From positions 17,618,001 through 17,682,000 of the forward strand of contig CATNEN010000038.1 in assembly GCA_950097015.1 (NCBI GenBank): 64,000 bases of DNA, given 5' to 3'. The notes under the pieces were generated by a model. That model was not told the origin of the DNA. It did not search any database and saw only the letters and a list, made by a program, of their open reading frames with translations. Position 1 is the first letter of the stretch. The number at the start of each line of letters is the position of its first letter. Of the stretch, positions 23,001-35,000 are shown in pieces. This DNA is from Macrostomum hystrix. Taxonomy: Eukaryota > Platyhelminthes > Macrostomidae. The position numbers and the translations under genes were made by a program.

Positions 23001-26000
23001 CGCCTTCCTTTCCATCGTTGAGTTGCATCTCGTAGCACTCGGCCATGACCCGGTAGAGCGCGCCCTTGTCCAGAGTGTCCTTAACCTCCCGGGCGATGAC
23101 AATGGCCTCAGGTGAGTTTTCTTCAATCAGCGAGATCACTAGATTAGCAATGGACTGGCGCAGCTGGGCGATTTGAGCCACGCTGCAGGCTTCAAAGTCT
23201 GAGCTGCGCAGAATGAAGTTGATGTAGTCGATGATCTTGTTGTCGTACACAGTGGCCCGATTCTCTTGGTTGCCCTAATAGTTTTGGATTGAGGTGGCGG
23301 CTTCGGAGTGACGTGATTGGTTCGGAGTGAGGTGGTTGGCTTAATCTAAGGAGGCGGTTTGGAGTGAGGTGGCGGTTCGGATTGAGGTGGTGTTTTGGAT
23401 TGAGGTGGTGTTTTGGATTGAGGTGGTGTTTTGGATTGAGGTGGCGGCTTCGGAGTGAGGTGGTTGGTTCGGAGTGAGGTGGTTGGCTTAATCTAAGGAG
23501 GCGGTTTGGAGTGAGGTGGCGGTTCGGATTAAGGTGGTGTTTTGGATTGAGGTGGTGTTTTGGATTGAGGTGGTGTTTTGGATTGAGGTGGTGTTTTGGA
23601 TTGAGGTGGTGGTTTGGAGTGAGGTGATGTTTTGGAGTGAGGTGGCGGTTCGGATTGAGGTGGTGTTTTGGATTGAGGTGGTGGTTTGGATTGAGGTGGT
23701 GGTTTGGAGTGAGGTGATGTTTTGGATTGAGGTGGCGGTTCGGATTGAGGTGGTGTTTTGGATTGAGGTGGTGGTTTGGATTGAGGTGGTGGTTTGGAGT
23801 GAGGTGGTGGTTTGGAGTGAGGTGGTGTTTTGGAGTGAGGTGGTGTTTTGGATTGAGGTGGTGTTTTGGATTGAGGTGGTGTTTTGGATTGAGGTGGTGG
23901 TTTGGAGTGAGGTGATGTTTTGGAGTGAGGTGGCGGTTCGGATTGAGGTGGTGTTTTGGATTGAGGTGGTGTTTTGGATTGAGGTGGTGGTTTGGAGTGA
24001 GGTGGTGGTTTGGAGTGAGGTGATGTTTTGGAGTGAGGTGGCGGTTCGGATTGAGGTGGCGGTTTGGATTGAGGTGGTGGTTTGGAGTGAGGTGATGTTT
24101 TGGAGTGAGGTGGTGTTTTGGATTGAGGTGGTGGTTTGGAGTGAGGTGATGTTTTGGAGTGAGGTGGCGGTTCGGATTGAGGTGGTGTTTGGATTGAGGT
24201 GGTGTTTTGGATTGAGGTGGCGGTTTTGAGTGAGGTGGTGTTTTGTAGTGAGGTGGCATTTTAGATTGAGGTGGCGGGTCTGGAAGGCTTTTTGGCCGAA
24301 GCCTTGTATTCCGCAAGGTACGAGTACTTACCAGATTAATTAAGTGATAAATGAGCTACATATACGGCCGGGGTATTGGCATTTTGGGACTATGCAGTTG
24401 GGCTATAATTCATGAGAAAGTCGAGAATTCAGTAGCAAGGAAAGGAGAGCAGTCAATTCACGAACCGCGCAGAACTCGTTGACAGTGGAAAATAGCTGAA
24501 TTAGCAAGTCGATGGTGTCAGCGTTGATGTTAGCGTAGGCCACGTTGATAAACTGGGACACCTCCGCAACGATGTTGAACGACTTCACATTGTCCGGCTG
24601 TTCACGTAGGTAATTCTGCAGTCCCAGGTGTTGGCCATCGCAGATGCGGGCTAGCACCTTGAGGACTAGGCCGATGTAGCCGTCGTCCTTCATAGAGATC
24701 TTCCAGTCTTGCTCGGAATCACCCATGCCGGATGCTGAGTTGACGTCCTGATTGATAGAAGACATCACTTCGCATCGTGGTTAATACTGTACTTAATAAT
24801 GGTTAATAATGGCACTTTATCTAGTGAGAGTCGACCTGTAACCAGCAAAGAGTCGATTTAGCCCATTCCGCTGACTCCTGAGCACACAGACGAACACGAA
24901 TACAGTACGCATGACTTCATTTCATTGTCAGGCATTGTACACTCTTAGTGCGGCTTGGCCCTTATTTGTGTTAAATAGCAGGGCAAGCCCCAAAGCCTTC
25001 TCTGCGTGACTTCACCTTAAATGTATGTGGCTTCGGCGCGGATTCGAGCTCAGGGACCTTGGTGCGAAAAATCGGACATGCTGCCGTTCAGAAAATCAAC
25101 GCCCATTGTATTTTAGATTTACTTTAACAGGTAGTAAAATATAACTAATTATACCTGCCCCATTGAGTCACATGTGCAGCCGACAGCACAGCCTATTGCG
25201 CTGTGCGAAGGACATCTCACAATCCTATAATTGGTACCCATTTAACAGCTGGGTGAACTTAAGCAATGCAGAGTTAGGTGTCTAACTAATAGACACAATT
25301 GTTCCAGTGGAGTCGGGATTTGAACAACGGACCTTCAAGTCGCGAGTAGATACCGACCTTCTGAGGCCTGGTTTTATGAAGTTCCACAGAATCTTACCCT
25401 TGAGCCAGGAGTGCCACCGCCGCCGGCGCCGGCGCCGCAGCCTCCGTTGCTTCGATCGAGCAGTCGCTGCCTAGCAGAAGCCGAATCCCTTTCGGAACCC
25501 ACAGTGCCATTCGCAAAGGCCACAGACTTCTTCTTGCTTCCGCCCCCGTTTCCGCCGCTGCCGCCGCCGCCGCCGCCGCCGCCAGAGCCGATTCCATTGC
25601 CGCCGCTGTCTCCGTGGTCGCCGTGTGCGCCGTTGCCGCAGCGACGCTTTGACATCGAGGCGGACTGCATCTGCGTTAGACTCACTCGACGCTGAAGTGA
25701 AGATGATAAAGAAGGTTCGTTCTAAATTTTGAAATAATTCGATATAGTTGACAGTTTCCGATAAATACAATTTTTAAGGATAAAGTTTTACGTATTGTAT
25801 CTAATAGATGCTAATAGATGAGTCGGCGTGAAGTACGTGCAATTATGGAATAAGCAAGCATCTCTGATTGGTCGGTTCAATGGATTCAAAGGGCTGATTA
25901 TTCCGCCCTTTGCCGAGTCGGCTGCAGAGTCGCTGATTGGCTGATAAGTTCAACAGTTTTAAATGTGCGATTTCTCTGCCGAGTCAGGCAGCGGACGTAG

Positions 26001-29000
26001 CTGATTGGCTGGTAGGTTCAACAGTTTTAAATGTGCGATTTCTCTGCAGAGTCAGGCAGCGAAAGTAGCTGATTGGCTGGTAGGTTCAACAGTTTTAAAT
26101 GTGCGATTTCTCTGCAGAGTCAGGCAGCGAAAGTAGCTGATTGGCTGGTAGGTTCAACAGTTTTAAATGTGCGATTTCTCTGCAGAGTCAGGCAGCGAAA
26201 GTAGCTGATTGGCTGGTAGGTTCAACAGTTTTAAATGTGCGATTTCTCTGCAGAGTCAGGCAGCGAAAGTAGCTGATTGGCTGGTAGGTTCAACAGTTTT
26301 AAATGTGCGATTTCTCTGCAGAGTCAGGCAGCGAACGTAGCTGATTGGTTGTTGAAGACGAGATATTTGAAATTTTAGCCTTTTTGCAAAATTAAAGTAT
26401 GAAGATCTGTCATTGGTTGACAAGGGACAAATGACCTAGTTCAAGATTATTAATTAGTAACATCTAATTTCAACAAATCATCAGGAAATTGTCTCTAGAG
26501 TGAAGCCAAAATTAGTGCATGTACAAAATAAAAATAAAGCTAAACTATTTATTCACAGATTTACTCTAACTGAAGGCATAAAAATGATCACAGAAACACA
26601 CAAGGGAGTTAAAAAACTTCTGAAAAGTAATATTTTCATTACGTCAACCAAAAGCGTTGTGACGTAAAGAACTAACTGTTTACTCAAATCCCGTAAATTT
26701 TGTTTTACTTCTGACCACGAGAAAGAAGTTAAGAATATCGAATGCAGACAAGTCAGTTAAAAAATAAATGGGTTACATATTTGTTAGTTCGGATTTCTTA
26801 ATTAGACAGCTGAAATCTCATTAATTATTTGAGTAGGTTCAGGGGGGTAAAAATAGCTAATTACTCGGAACTAAATGTAGTTACCAGTGCGTCCTGCAAC
26901 AATTTGTTAGTTTGAATTAGGCTTGAAAAGTTAAATATAATAATTTTTCTGTTAGAAAAACATTCAATTCAATTTCACTTAAATCAAAGACTTACAGTGA
27001 GATCATTATTAGTCTGTTCAATTTTCATCTCCAGGTGGTATTGCTGAATTTGCTGCAATTTTTTGTAATTTTATGTGGTTTTGTGTACCTTTTATACAGC
27101 AGTTTTGTGTACTTTAAAACAGTTTTGTGTACTTTTATACAGTTTTGTGTACTTTTATACAGTTTTGTGTACTTTTATACGGTTTTGTGTACTTTCATAC
27201 AGTTTGGTATACTTTTATACAGTTTTGTGTACTTTATGAATATGATCTAACGGTGTTACCTGAAGAGCTTTGACCCCTAGTGTCATTGTTGTTCGAAGAT
27301 TATCAGCTTGACTTTTCGCGTCTAACAAGCGTGCCCTCTGCTGCGAGATTAGCAATCGTTTCTCTTTGATGTTGGCGGTGGACATTTGCATGCGATTGCG
27401 CACCGCGTAGAAAAATACCTCCTCTTTAGTGTGAAGGAAGTAGTGCAGCATGCTTTGCTGCAAGTGTTTTTTTGGAAAATATCGATTTTTTAAGAGTTTG
27501 GTGTCGACATTCAGCTAATGATAAAATGGAACTGTTAGTTAATGTTTGCTGATGGTAAAGGGTCTGATTGGAGAAGGAGTGAGGTGGGTGCCCGCTCGGA
27601 TTCTGATTGGAGGCGGAGTGAGGTTGGGTGCCCGCTCTGATTCTGATAGGATGCGGAGTGAGGTTGGGTGCCCGCTATGATTCTGATAGGAGGAGGAGTG
27701 AGGTTGGGTGCCCGCTATGACTCTGATCGAATGCGGCATGAGGTGCAGGGTGTCCGCTCTGATTCTGATTGGATGCGGAGTGAGGTTGGTGCCCGCTATG
27801 ATTCTGATAGGAGGAGGAGTGAGGTTGGGTGCCCGCTATGACTCTTATTGAATGCGGCATGAGGTGGGTGTCCGCTCTGATTCTGATTTGAGGCGGAGTG
27901 AGGTTGGGTTCCCGCTCTGATTCAGATTGGAGGCGGTGTGAAGTGCGTGTCCACTGCTCTATTTAGGGTCTTTATGACAGCGGAGTGTTAGGAGTGTCAG
28001 CACACATTTTTTAACGAAAGAGCTGGCGAACCTGAACTTTCTCGTTTGCGTTGAACAGCATGATGCCAAGCAGTGACAGAACCTCCTTTGCAATGGAACT
28101 ATTCGTGGAAGCCAGGTGCGGCAGAGCGTGCTTCATCAGGTCGAATGAGTTTAGAGTGGACTGAATGTCCGAGATGGTTCGTAGACCACTGAAACGACAT
28201 TAAAGCCAAAATATTACAGTCCTAACCACCATTAGGATATATAAAATATAATATAATATGATTATATTATATTCTATTGCATTCTATTCTATTCTATTCT
28301 ATTCAACTCTATTCAGCCGGGACAGGCCGCTCACCGCTTCACTCGAAACTCAGACATGCGGACTTCCCATTCGTCCGGCAGTTTCCGTTCCTCATTGTGA
28401 ATGAAGGCTCGAAGGATTTGTAAGACCCGCACAGTCAGACGCTCCTGATCTCGGCGACTATTGGCCTCCTGACTAGTCGGCTTGGAGACGTGCTGCGAAC
28501 TCGATACCGACGTGATTCTGGGAAAAATAGAAAAAGAAAAAAATCGACTGGCAAAGGCATAACAGGCCCCCTAAATTATTTACGCTGAAATAGAAAATCC
28601 TTTTTTCCTTGATTTCTTCTCTGTACTTCAACCAATTTTGCGTATTGCACTACTAAAATCCCTTAGTAATATGTATAACATTGGTTCATTACATCATGTT
28701 ACAACGCATCAAAATCTCAGGTCTTATAAACACTTTTTATATTCATTTTTCAATGCATATCGTAATGATTGAAACTATCAGTGCCGATACTCTACAATCG
28801 AGGTATTTGCCAGGTATTTGACACGCATATTCCAAGGTCCACTAGAAGAAGAATGATGGGACACTTCGTTTCTTGGAAAAAGTTATTATTAAAGGCTAAT
28901 TTTTACGAAAAAATGCACTAGCGAGATAGGAAATCTTCACGTTTTATTCACATTCAAATGTTGATAACTTTTTATTGGAATCAGATTCAACTCTGTTCTT

Positions 29001-32000
29001 TTAAAATAACTTAGAAAACATGCTGCTTCAAGGAATTTTGTAGCCAAGTGGTAAGAGCGTCTGACTTACGACTTGAAGGTCGGGGGTTCGGTTCTTAGCT
29101 CCCCTGGAACAATTGGTGTCCGTAAGCAACATACTTACATCTGCATTGCTTCAGTTCGCTCAGCTGTTAAATGGGTACTCAGCATTAGCTGGGCTAGTTG
29201 AGGGTGGGTGTGGCGTCCCCCCAGTCCATGGACTGGAACAGCCGAACGCAGCCTTTAAATGTTATAAAAACTGATGAACTTATTTGACAGGTATGTCCAT
29301 GTGTCTGACAGTTTATATCCTTGCTTTGGACAGATATGTCGTGACATGTGACAGGTATATCCTTGTATTTAAAAACTGTAATTTATATATTGTATTTAAA
29401 ATATGTGGGTTTCCCAGGTAAGATACTAGGATTTGACAAGTTGATTTTTAAGTTCGGCAGGTATTTCAATAGTGTTTCACAATGTCTTCAGAGCTAATTT
29501 ATTGAGACATTCGGCTAGCTCAGCGCCCTGATCAGTCTGGGTGCTGCCAGCATGGCGGCTGAGAAGAACAAAAGGCCGAACGCGGTCATGCGCATGATCG
29601 TACCGATACTCAGACTGAACCAGTGCGGCCTAGTCATGCCCCTCAGGTCATAGCCAGACTCCGTGATCAGCAGGGTGAGGTAGAGCACATTGCCGACTAA
29701 ATCATCTGCTTGCAGCCGATTAGTTTTCAGCCTTTTCAGCAGCACGTGAAACAATTTCTGATTGACTCGAGCCTCGTCGTACAGCAGCTGCTCAAGGTAA
29801 TCGGACATGCTGAGTCTTTGAAAGTTTAGCTTCTAAGACACTTATCGAGTGGCAGCTTTGACTGTTGATACTTCTTTAATATAGCGTCAAAGGGTTTCTA
29901 CCATAGACAAAGCAATGAAAATGTAATCAGTTGGTTAGAGCTTCCGACTTCTAACCGAAATAATTAAAATTAATAATAATTGATTACACCTGCCACAATA
30001 GGGCCAGATGTGCAGCCGACAGCACAGCCGCAGCTATTGCGCGGCGCATCTGAAGACTGGGTAACGCTGTTCAGTCCATGGACTGATGGACTGGGGGGAC
30101 GCCACACCCACCTTCAATTACCCCAGCTATTGCTGGTACCCATTTAACAGCTGGGTGAGCTGATGCACTGCAGAATCTTTAGTTAAGTGGTTTGCTAAAT
30201 GACACAAATTGTTTCAGTGGATCGAGTCGGGAAACGAACCCCCGACCTTCAAGTCGTGAGTCCGACGCCCTAACCACTAGGCTACAACCACTAGGCTAAC
30301 CGAAAGCAAGTCACTTCTATCTGCCCTGACTTTCTAATCGTCAGGCAGTGTACACTCTCTCTGTGACTTGGAGGTTGGCCCTCAAGGGTGTAAATTGCAG
30401 GACATGCCCCAAGCCTACTCTACGCGGCTGCGCCCCAAATAAATGTAGCCTCGCCGCGGAATCGAGCTCAGGGACCTTGGTGCGGGATCGAATAATCATG
30501 CTAAGAAATCCAATCTTACAGTTGCTATAAAGTTTCTAGCACTTTCTTCATTCCCAAATAAACGCTTTCTAAAAAAGGATTCCCCTATATGAGCCCAAGT
30601 TTCTAAAAATACGCTCGTAGCTAACTCTAATTTTTGTATTTTACCTTAGTCCGCTAACTAGCAGTCTGGCCAGCTTGTAACGAAGTTCCGGCTTGCGACT
30701 GTTCAGATTAACAAAACAGCGAACGTGATTTTGAAACTCTTCGTCAAGGGGCAGCGCTTCGTCACCGCCTACGCAGGTGTATTCTGCGGGTTGTCGATGA
30801 GAATCAGAGTGAGAAACGATGAGAATCACTGTGAGAACCGATGAGAATCAGAGTGAGAACCGATGAGAATCACTGTGAGAACCGATGAGAATCACTGTGA
30901 GAACCGATGAGAATCAGAGTGAGAACCGATGAGAATCAGAGTGAGAACCGATGAGAATCAGAGTGAGAACCGATGAGAATCACTGTGAGAACCGATGAGA
31001 ATCAGAGTGAGAACCGATGAGAATCAGAGTGAGAACCGATGAGAATCACTGTGAGAACCGATGAGAATCACTGTGAGAACCGATGAGAATCAGAGTGAGA
31101 ACCGATGAGAATCAGAGTGAGAACCGATGAGAATCACTGTGAGAACCGATGAGAATCACTGTGAGAACCGATGAGAATCACTGTGAGAACCGATGAGAAT
31201 CACTGTGAGAACCGATGAGAATCACTGTGAGAACCGATGAGAATCAGAGTGAGAACCGATGAGAATCACTGTGAGAACCGATGAGAATCACTGTGAGAAC
31301 CGATGAGAATCAGAGTGAGAACCGATGAGAATCACTGTGAGAACCGATGAGAATCACTGTGAGAACCGATGAGAATCAGAGTGAGAACCGATGAGAATCA
31401 CTGTGAGAACCGATGAGAATCACTGTGAGAACCGATGAGAATCAGAGTGAGAACCGATGGGATCAATGTGCGAACCGATGAGAATCACTGTGAGAACCGA
31501 TGAGAATCACTGTGAGAACCGATGAGAATCACTGTGAGAACCGATGAGAATCAGAGTGAGAACCGATGAGAATCACTGTGAGAACCGATGAGAATCACTG
31601 TGAGAACCGATGAGAATCAGAGTGAGAACCGATGAGAATCACTGTGAGAACCGATGAGAATCACTGTGAGAACCGATGAGAATCACTGTGCGAACCGATG
31701 AGAATCACTGTGAGAACCGATGAGAATCACTGTGCGAACCGATGAGAATCACTGTGAGAACCGATGAGAATCACTGTGAGAACCGATGAGAATCACTGTG
31801 AGAACCGATGAGAATCACTGTGAGAACCGATGAGAATCAGAGTGAGAACCGATGAGAATCACTGTGAGAACCGATGAGAATCACTGTGAGAACCGATGAG
31901 AATCAGAGTGAGAACCGATGAGAATCAGAGTGAGAACCGATGAGAATCAGAGTGAGAACCGATGAGAATCACTGTGAGAACCGATGAGAATCACTGTGAG

Positions 32001-35000
32001 AACCGATGAGAATCACTGTGAGAACCGATGAGAATCAGAGTGAGAACCGATGAGAATCACTGTGAGAACCGATGAGAATCACTGTGAGAACCGATGAGAA
32101 TCAGAGTGAGAACCGATGAGAATCAGAGTGAGAACCGATGAGAATCACTGTGAGAACCGATGAGAATCACTGTGAGAACCGATGAGAATCACTGTGAGAA
32201 CCGATGAGAATCAGAGTGAGAACCGATGAGAATCAGAGTGAGAACCGATGAGAATCACTGTGAGAACCGATGAGAATCAAAGTGAGAACCGATGAGAATC
32301 AGAGTGAGAACCGATGAGAATCAGAGTGAGAACCGATGAGAATCAGAGTGAGAACCGATGAGAATCAGAGTGAGAACCGATGAGAATCACTGTGCGAACC
32401 GATGAGAATCAGAGTGAGAACCGATGAGAATCAGAGTGAGAACCGATGAGAATCAGAGTGAGAACCGATGAGAATCAGAGTGAGAACCGATGAGAATCAC
32501 TGTGAGAACCGATGAGAATCACTGTGAGAACCGATGAGAATCAGAGTGAGAACCGATGAGAATCACTGTGAGAACCGATGAGAATCACTGTGCGAACCGA
32601 TGAGAATCACTGTGAGAACCGATGAGAATCACTGTGCGAACCGATGAGAATCACTGTGAGAACCGATGAGAATCACTGTGAGAACCGATGAGAATCAGAG
32701 TGAGAACCGATGAGAATCACTGTGAGAACCGATGAGAATCACTGTGAGAACCGATGAGAATCACTGTGAGAACCGATGAGAATCACTGTGAGAACCGATG
32801 AGAATCAGAGTGAGAACCGATGAGAATCACTGTGAGAACCGATGAGAATCAGAGTGAGAACCGATGAGAATCACTGTGAGAACCGATGAGAATCACTGTG
32901 AGAACCGATGAGAATCAGAGTGAGAACCGATGAGAATCACTGTGCGAACCGATGAGAATCACTGTGAGAACCGATGAGAATCACTGTGAGAACCGATGAG
33001 AATCACTGTGAGAACCGATGAGAATCAGAGTGAGAACCGATGAGAATCACTGTGAGAACCGATGAGAATCACTGTGAGAACCGATGAGAATCAGAGTGAG
33101 AACCGATGAGAATCACTGTGAGAACCGATGAGAATCACTGTGAGAACCGATGAGAATCACTGTGAGAACCGATGAGAATCACTGTGAGAACCGATGAGAA
33201 TCACTGTGCGAACCGATGAGAATCACTGTGAGAACCGATGAGAATCACTGTGAGAACCGATGAGAATCACTGTGAGAACCGATGAGAATCACTGTGAGAA
33301 CCGATGAGAATCAGAGTGAGAACCGATGAGAATCACTGTGAGAACCGATGAGAATCACTGTGAGAACCGATGAGAATCAGAGTGAGAACCGATGAGAATC
33401 AGAGTGAGAACCGATGAGAATCAGAGTGAGAACCGATGAGAATCACTGTGAGAACCGATGAGAATCACTGTGAGAACCGATGAGAATCAGAGTGAGAACC
33501 GATGAGAATCAGAGTGAGAACCGATGAGAATCACTGTGAGAACCGATGAGAATCACTGTGAGAACCGATGAGAATCAGAGTGAGAACCGATGAGAATCAG
33601 AGTGAGAACCGATGAGAATCAGAGTGAGAACCGATGAGAATCAGAGTGAGAACCGATGAGAATCAGATGTGAGAACCGATGAGAATCAGAGTGAGAACCG
33701 ATGAGAATCAGAGTGAGAACCGATGAGAATCAGTGTGAGAACCGATGAGAATCACTGTGAGAACCGATGAGAATCACTGTGCGAACCGATGAGAATCAGA
33801 GTGAGAACCGATGAGAATCAGAGTGAGAACCGATGAGAATCAGAGTGAGAACCGATGAGAATCAGAGTGAGAACCGATGAGAATCAGAGTGAGAACCGAT
33901 GAGAATCAGAGTGAGAACCGATGAGAATCAGAGTGAGAACCGATGAGAATCAGAGTGAGAACCGATGAGAATCAGAGTGAGAACCGATGAGAATCAGAGT
34001 GAGAACCGATGAGAATCACTGTGAGAACCGATGAGAATCAGAGTGAGAACCGATGAGAATCACTGTGAGAACCGATGAGAATCACTGTGAGAACCGATGA
34101 GAATCAGAGTGAGAACCGATGAGAATCACTGTGAGAACCGATGAGAATCACTGTGAGAACCGATGAGAATCACTGTGCGAACCGATGAGAATCACTGTGA
34201 GAACCGATGAGAATCACTGTGCGAACCGATGAGAATCACTGTGAGAACCGATGAGAATCACTGTGAGAACCGATGAGAATCACTGTGAGAACCGATGAGA
34301 ATCACTGTGAGAACCGATGAGAATCAGAGTGAGAACCGATGAGAATCACTGTGAGAACCGATGAGAATCACTGTGAGAACCGATGAGAATCAGAGTGAGA
34401 ACCGATGAGAATCAGAGTGAGAACCGATGAGAATCAGAGTGAGAACCGATGAGAATCACTGTGAGAACCGATGAGAATCACTGTGAGAACCGATGAGAAT
34501 CAGAGTGAGAACCGATGAGAATCAGAGTGAGAACCGATGAGAATCACTGTGAGAACCGATGAGAATCACTGTGAGAACCGATGAGAATCAGAGTGAGAAC
34601 CGATGAGAATCAGAGTGAGAACCGATGAGAATCAGAGTGAGAACCGATGAGAATCAGAGTGAGAACCGATGAGAATCAGAGTGAGAACCGATGAGAATCA
34701 GAGTGAGAACCGATGAGAATCAGAGTGAGAACCGATGAGAATCAGTGTGAGAACCGATGAGAATCACTGTGAGAACCGATGAGAATCACTGTGCGAACCG
34801 ATGAGAATCAGAGTGAGAACCGATGAGAATCAGAGTGAGAACCGATGAGAATCAGAGTGAGAACCGATGAGAATCAGAGTGAGAACCGATGAGAATCAGA
34901 GTGAGAACCGATGAGAATCAGAGTGAGAACCGATGAGAATCAGAGTGAGAACCGATGAGAATCAGAGTGAGAACCGATGAGAATCAGAGTGAGAACCGAT

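Noticed and set aside
23192-24316. 374-residue ORF with His-Leu-Asn-Pro repeats
   Set aside because: Translation of the 18-bp array fused with a shifted frame of exon 28.
25411-25695. Proline-rich ORF on the plus strand
   Set aside because: Antisense shadow of the Gly-rich ITPR exon 26.
29515-29808. The nested ORF as an additional ITPR exon
   Set aside because: Exons 22 and 23 already join in phase (AG + A), and the ORF has a stop codon and no acceptor leading into its frame.
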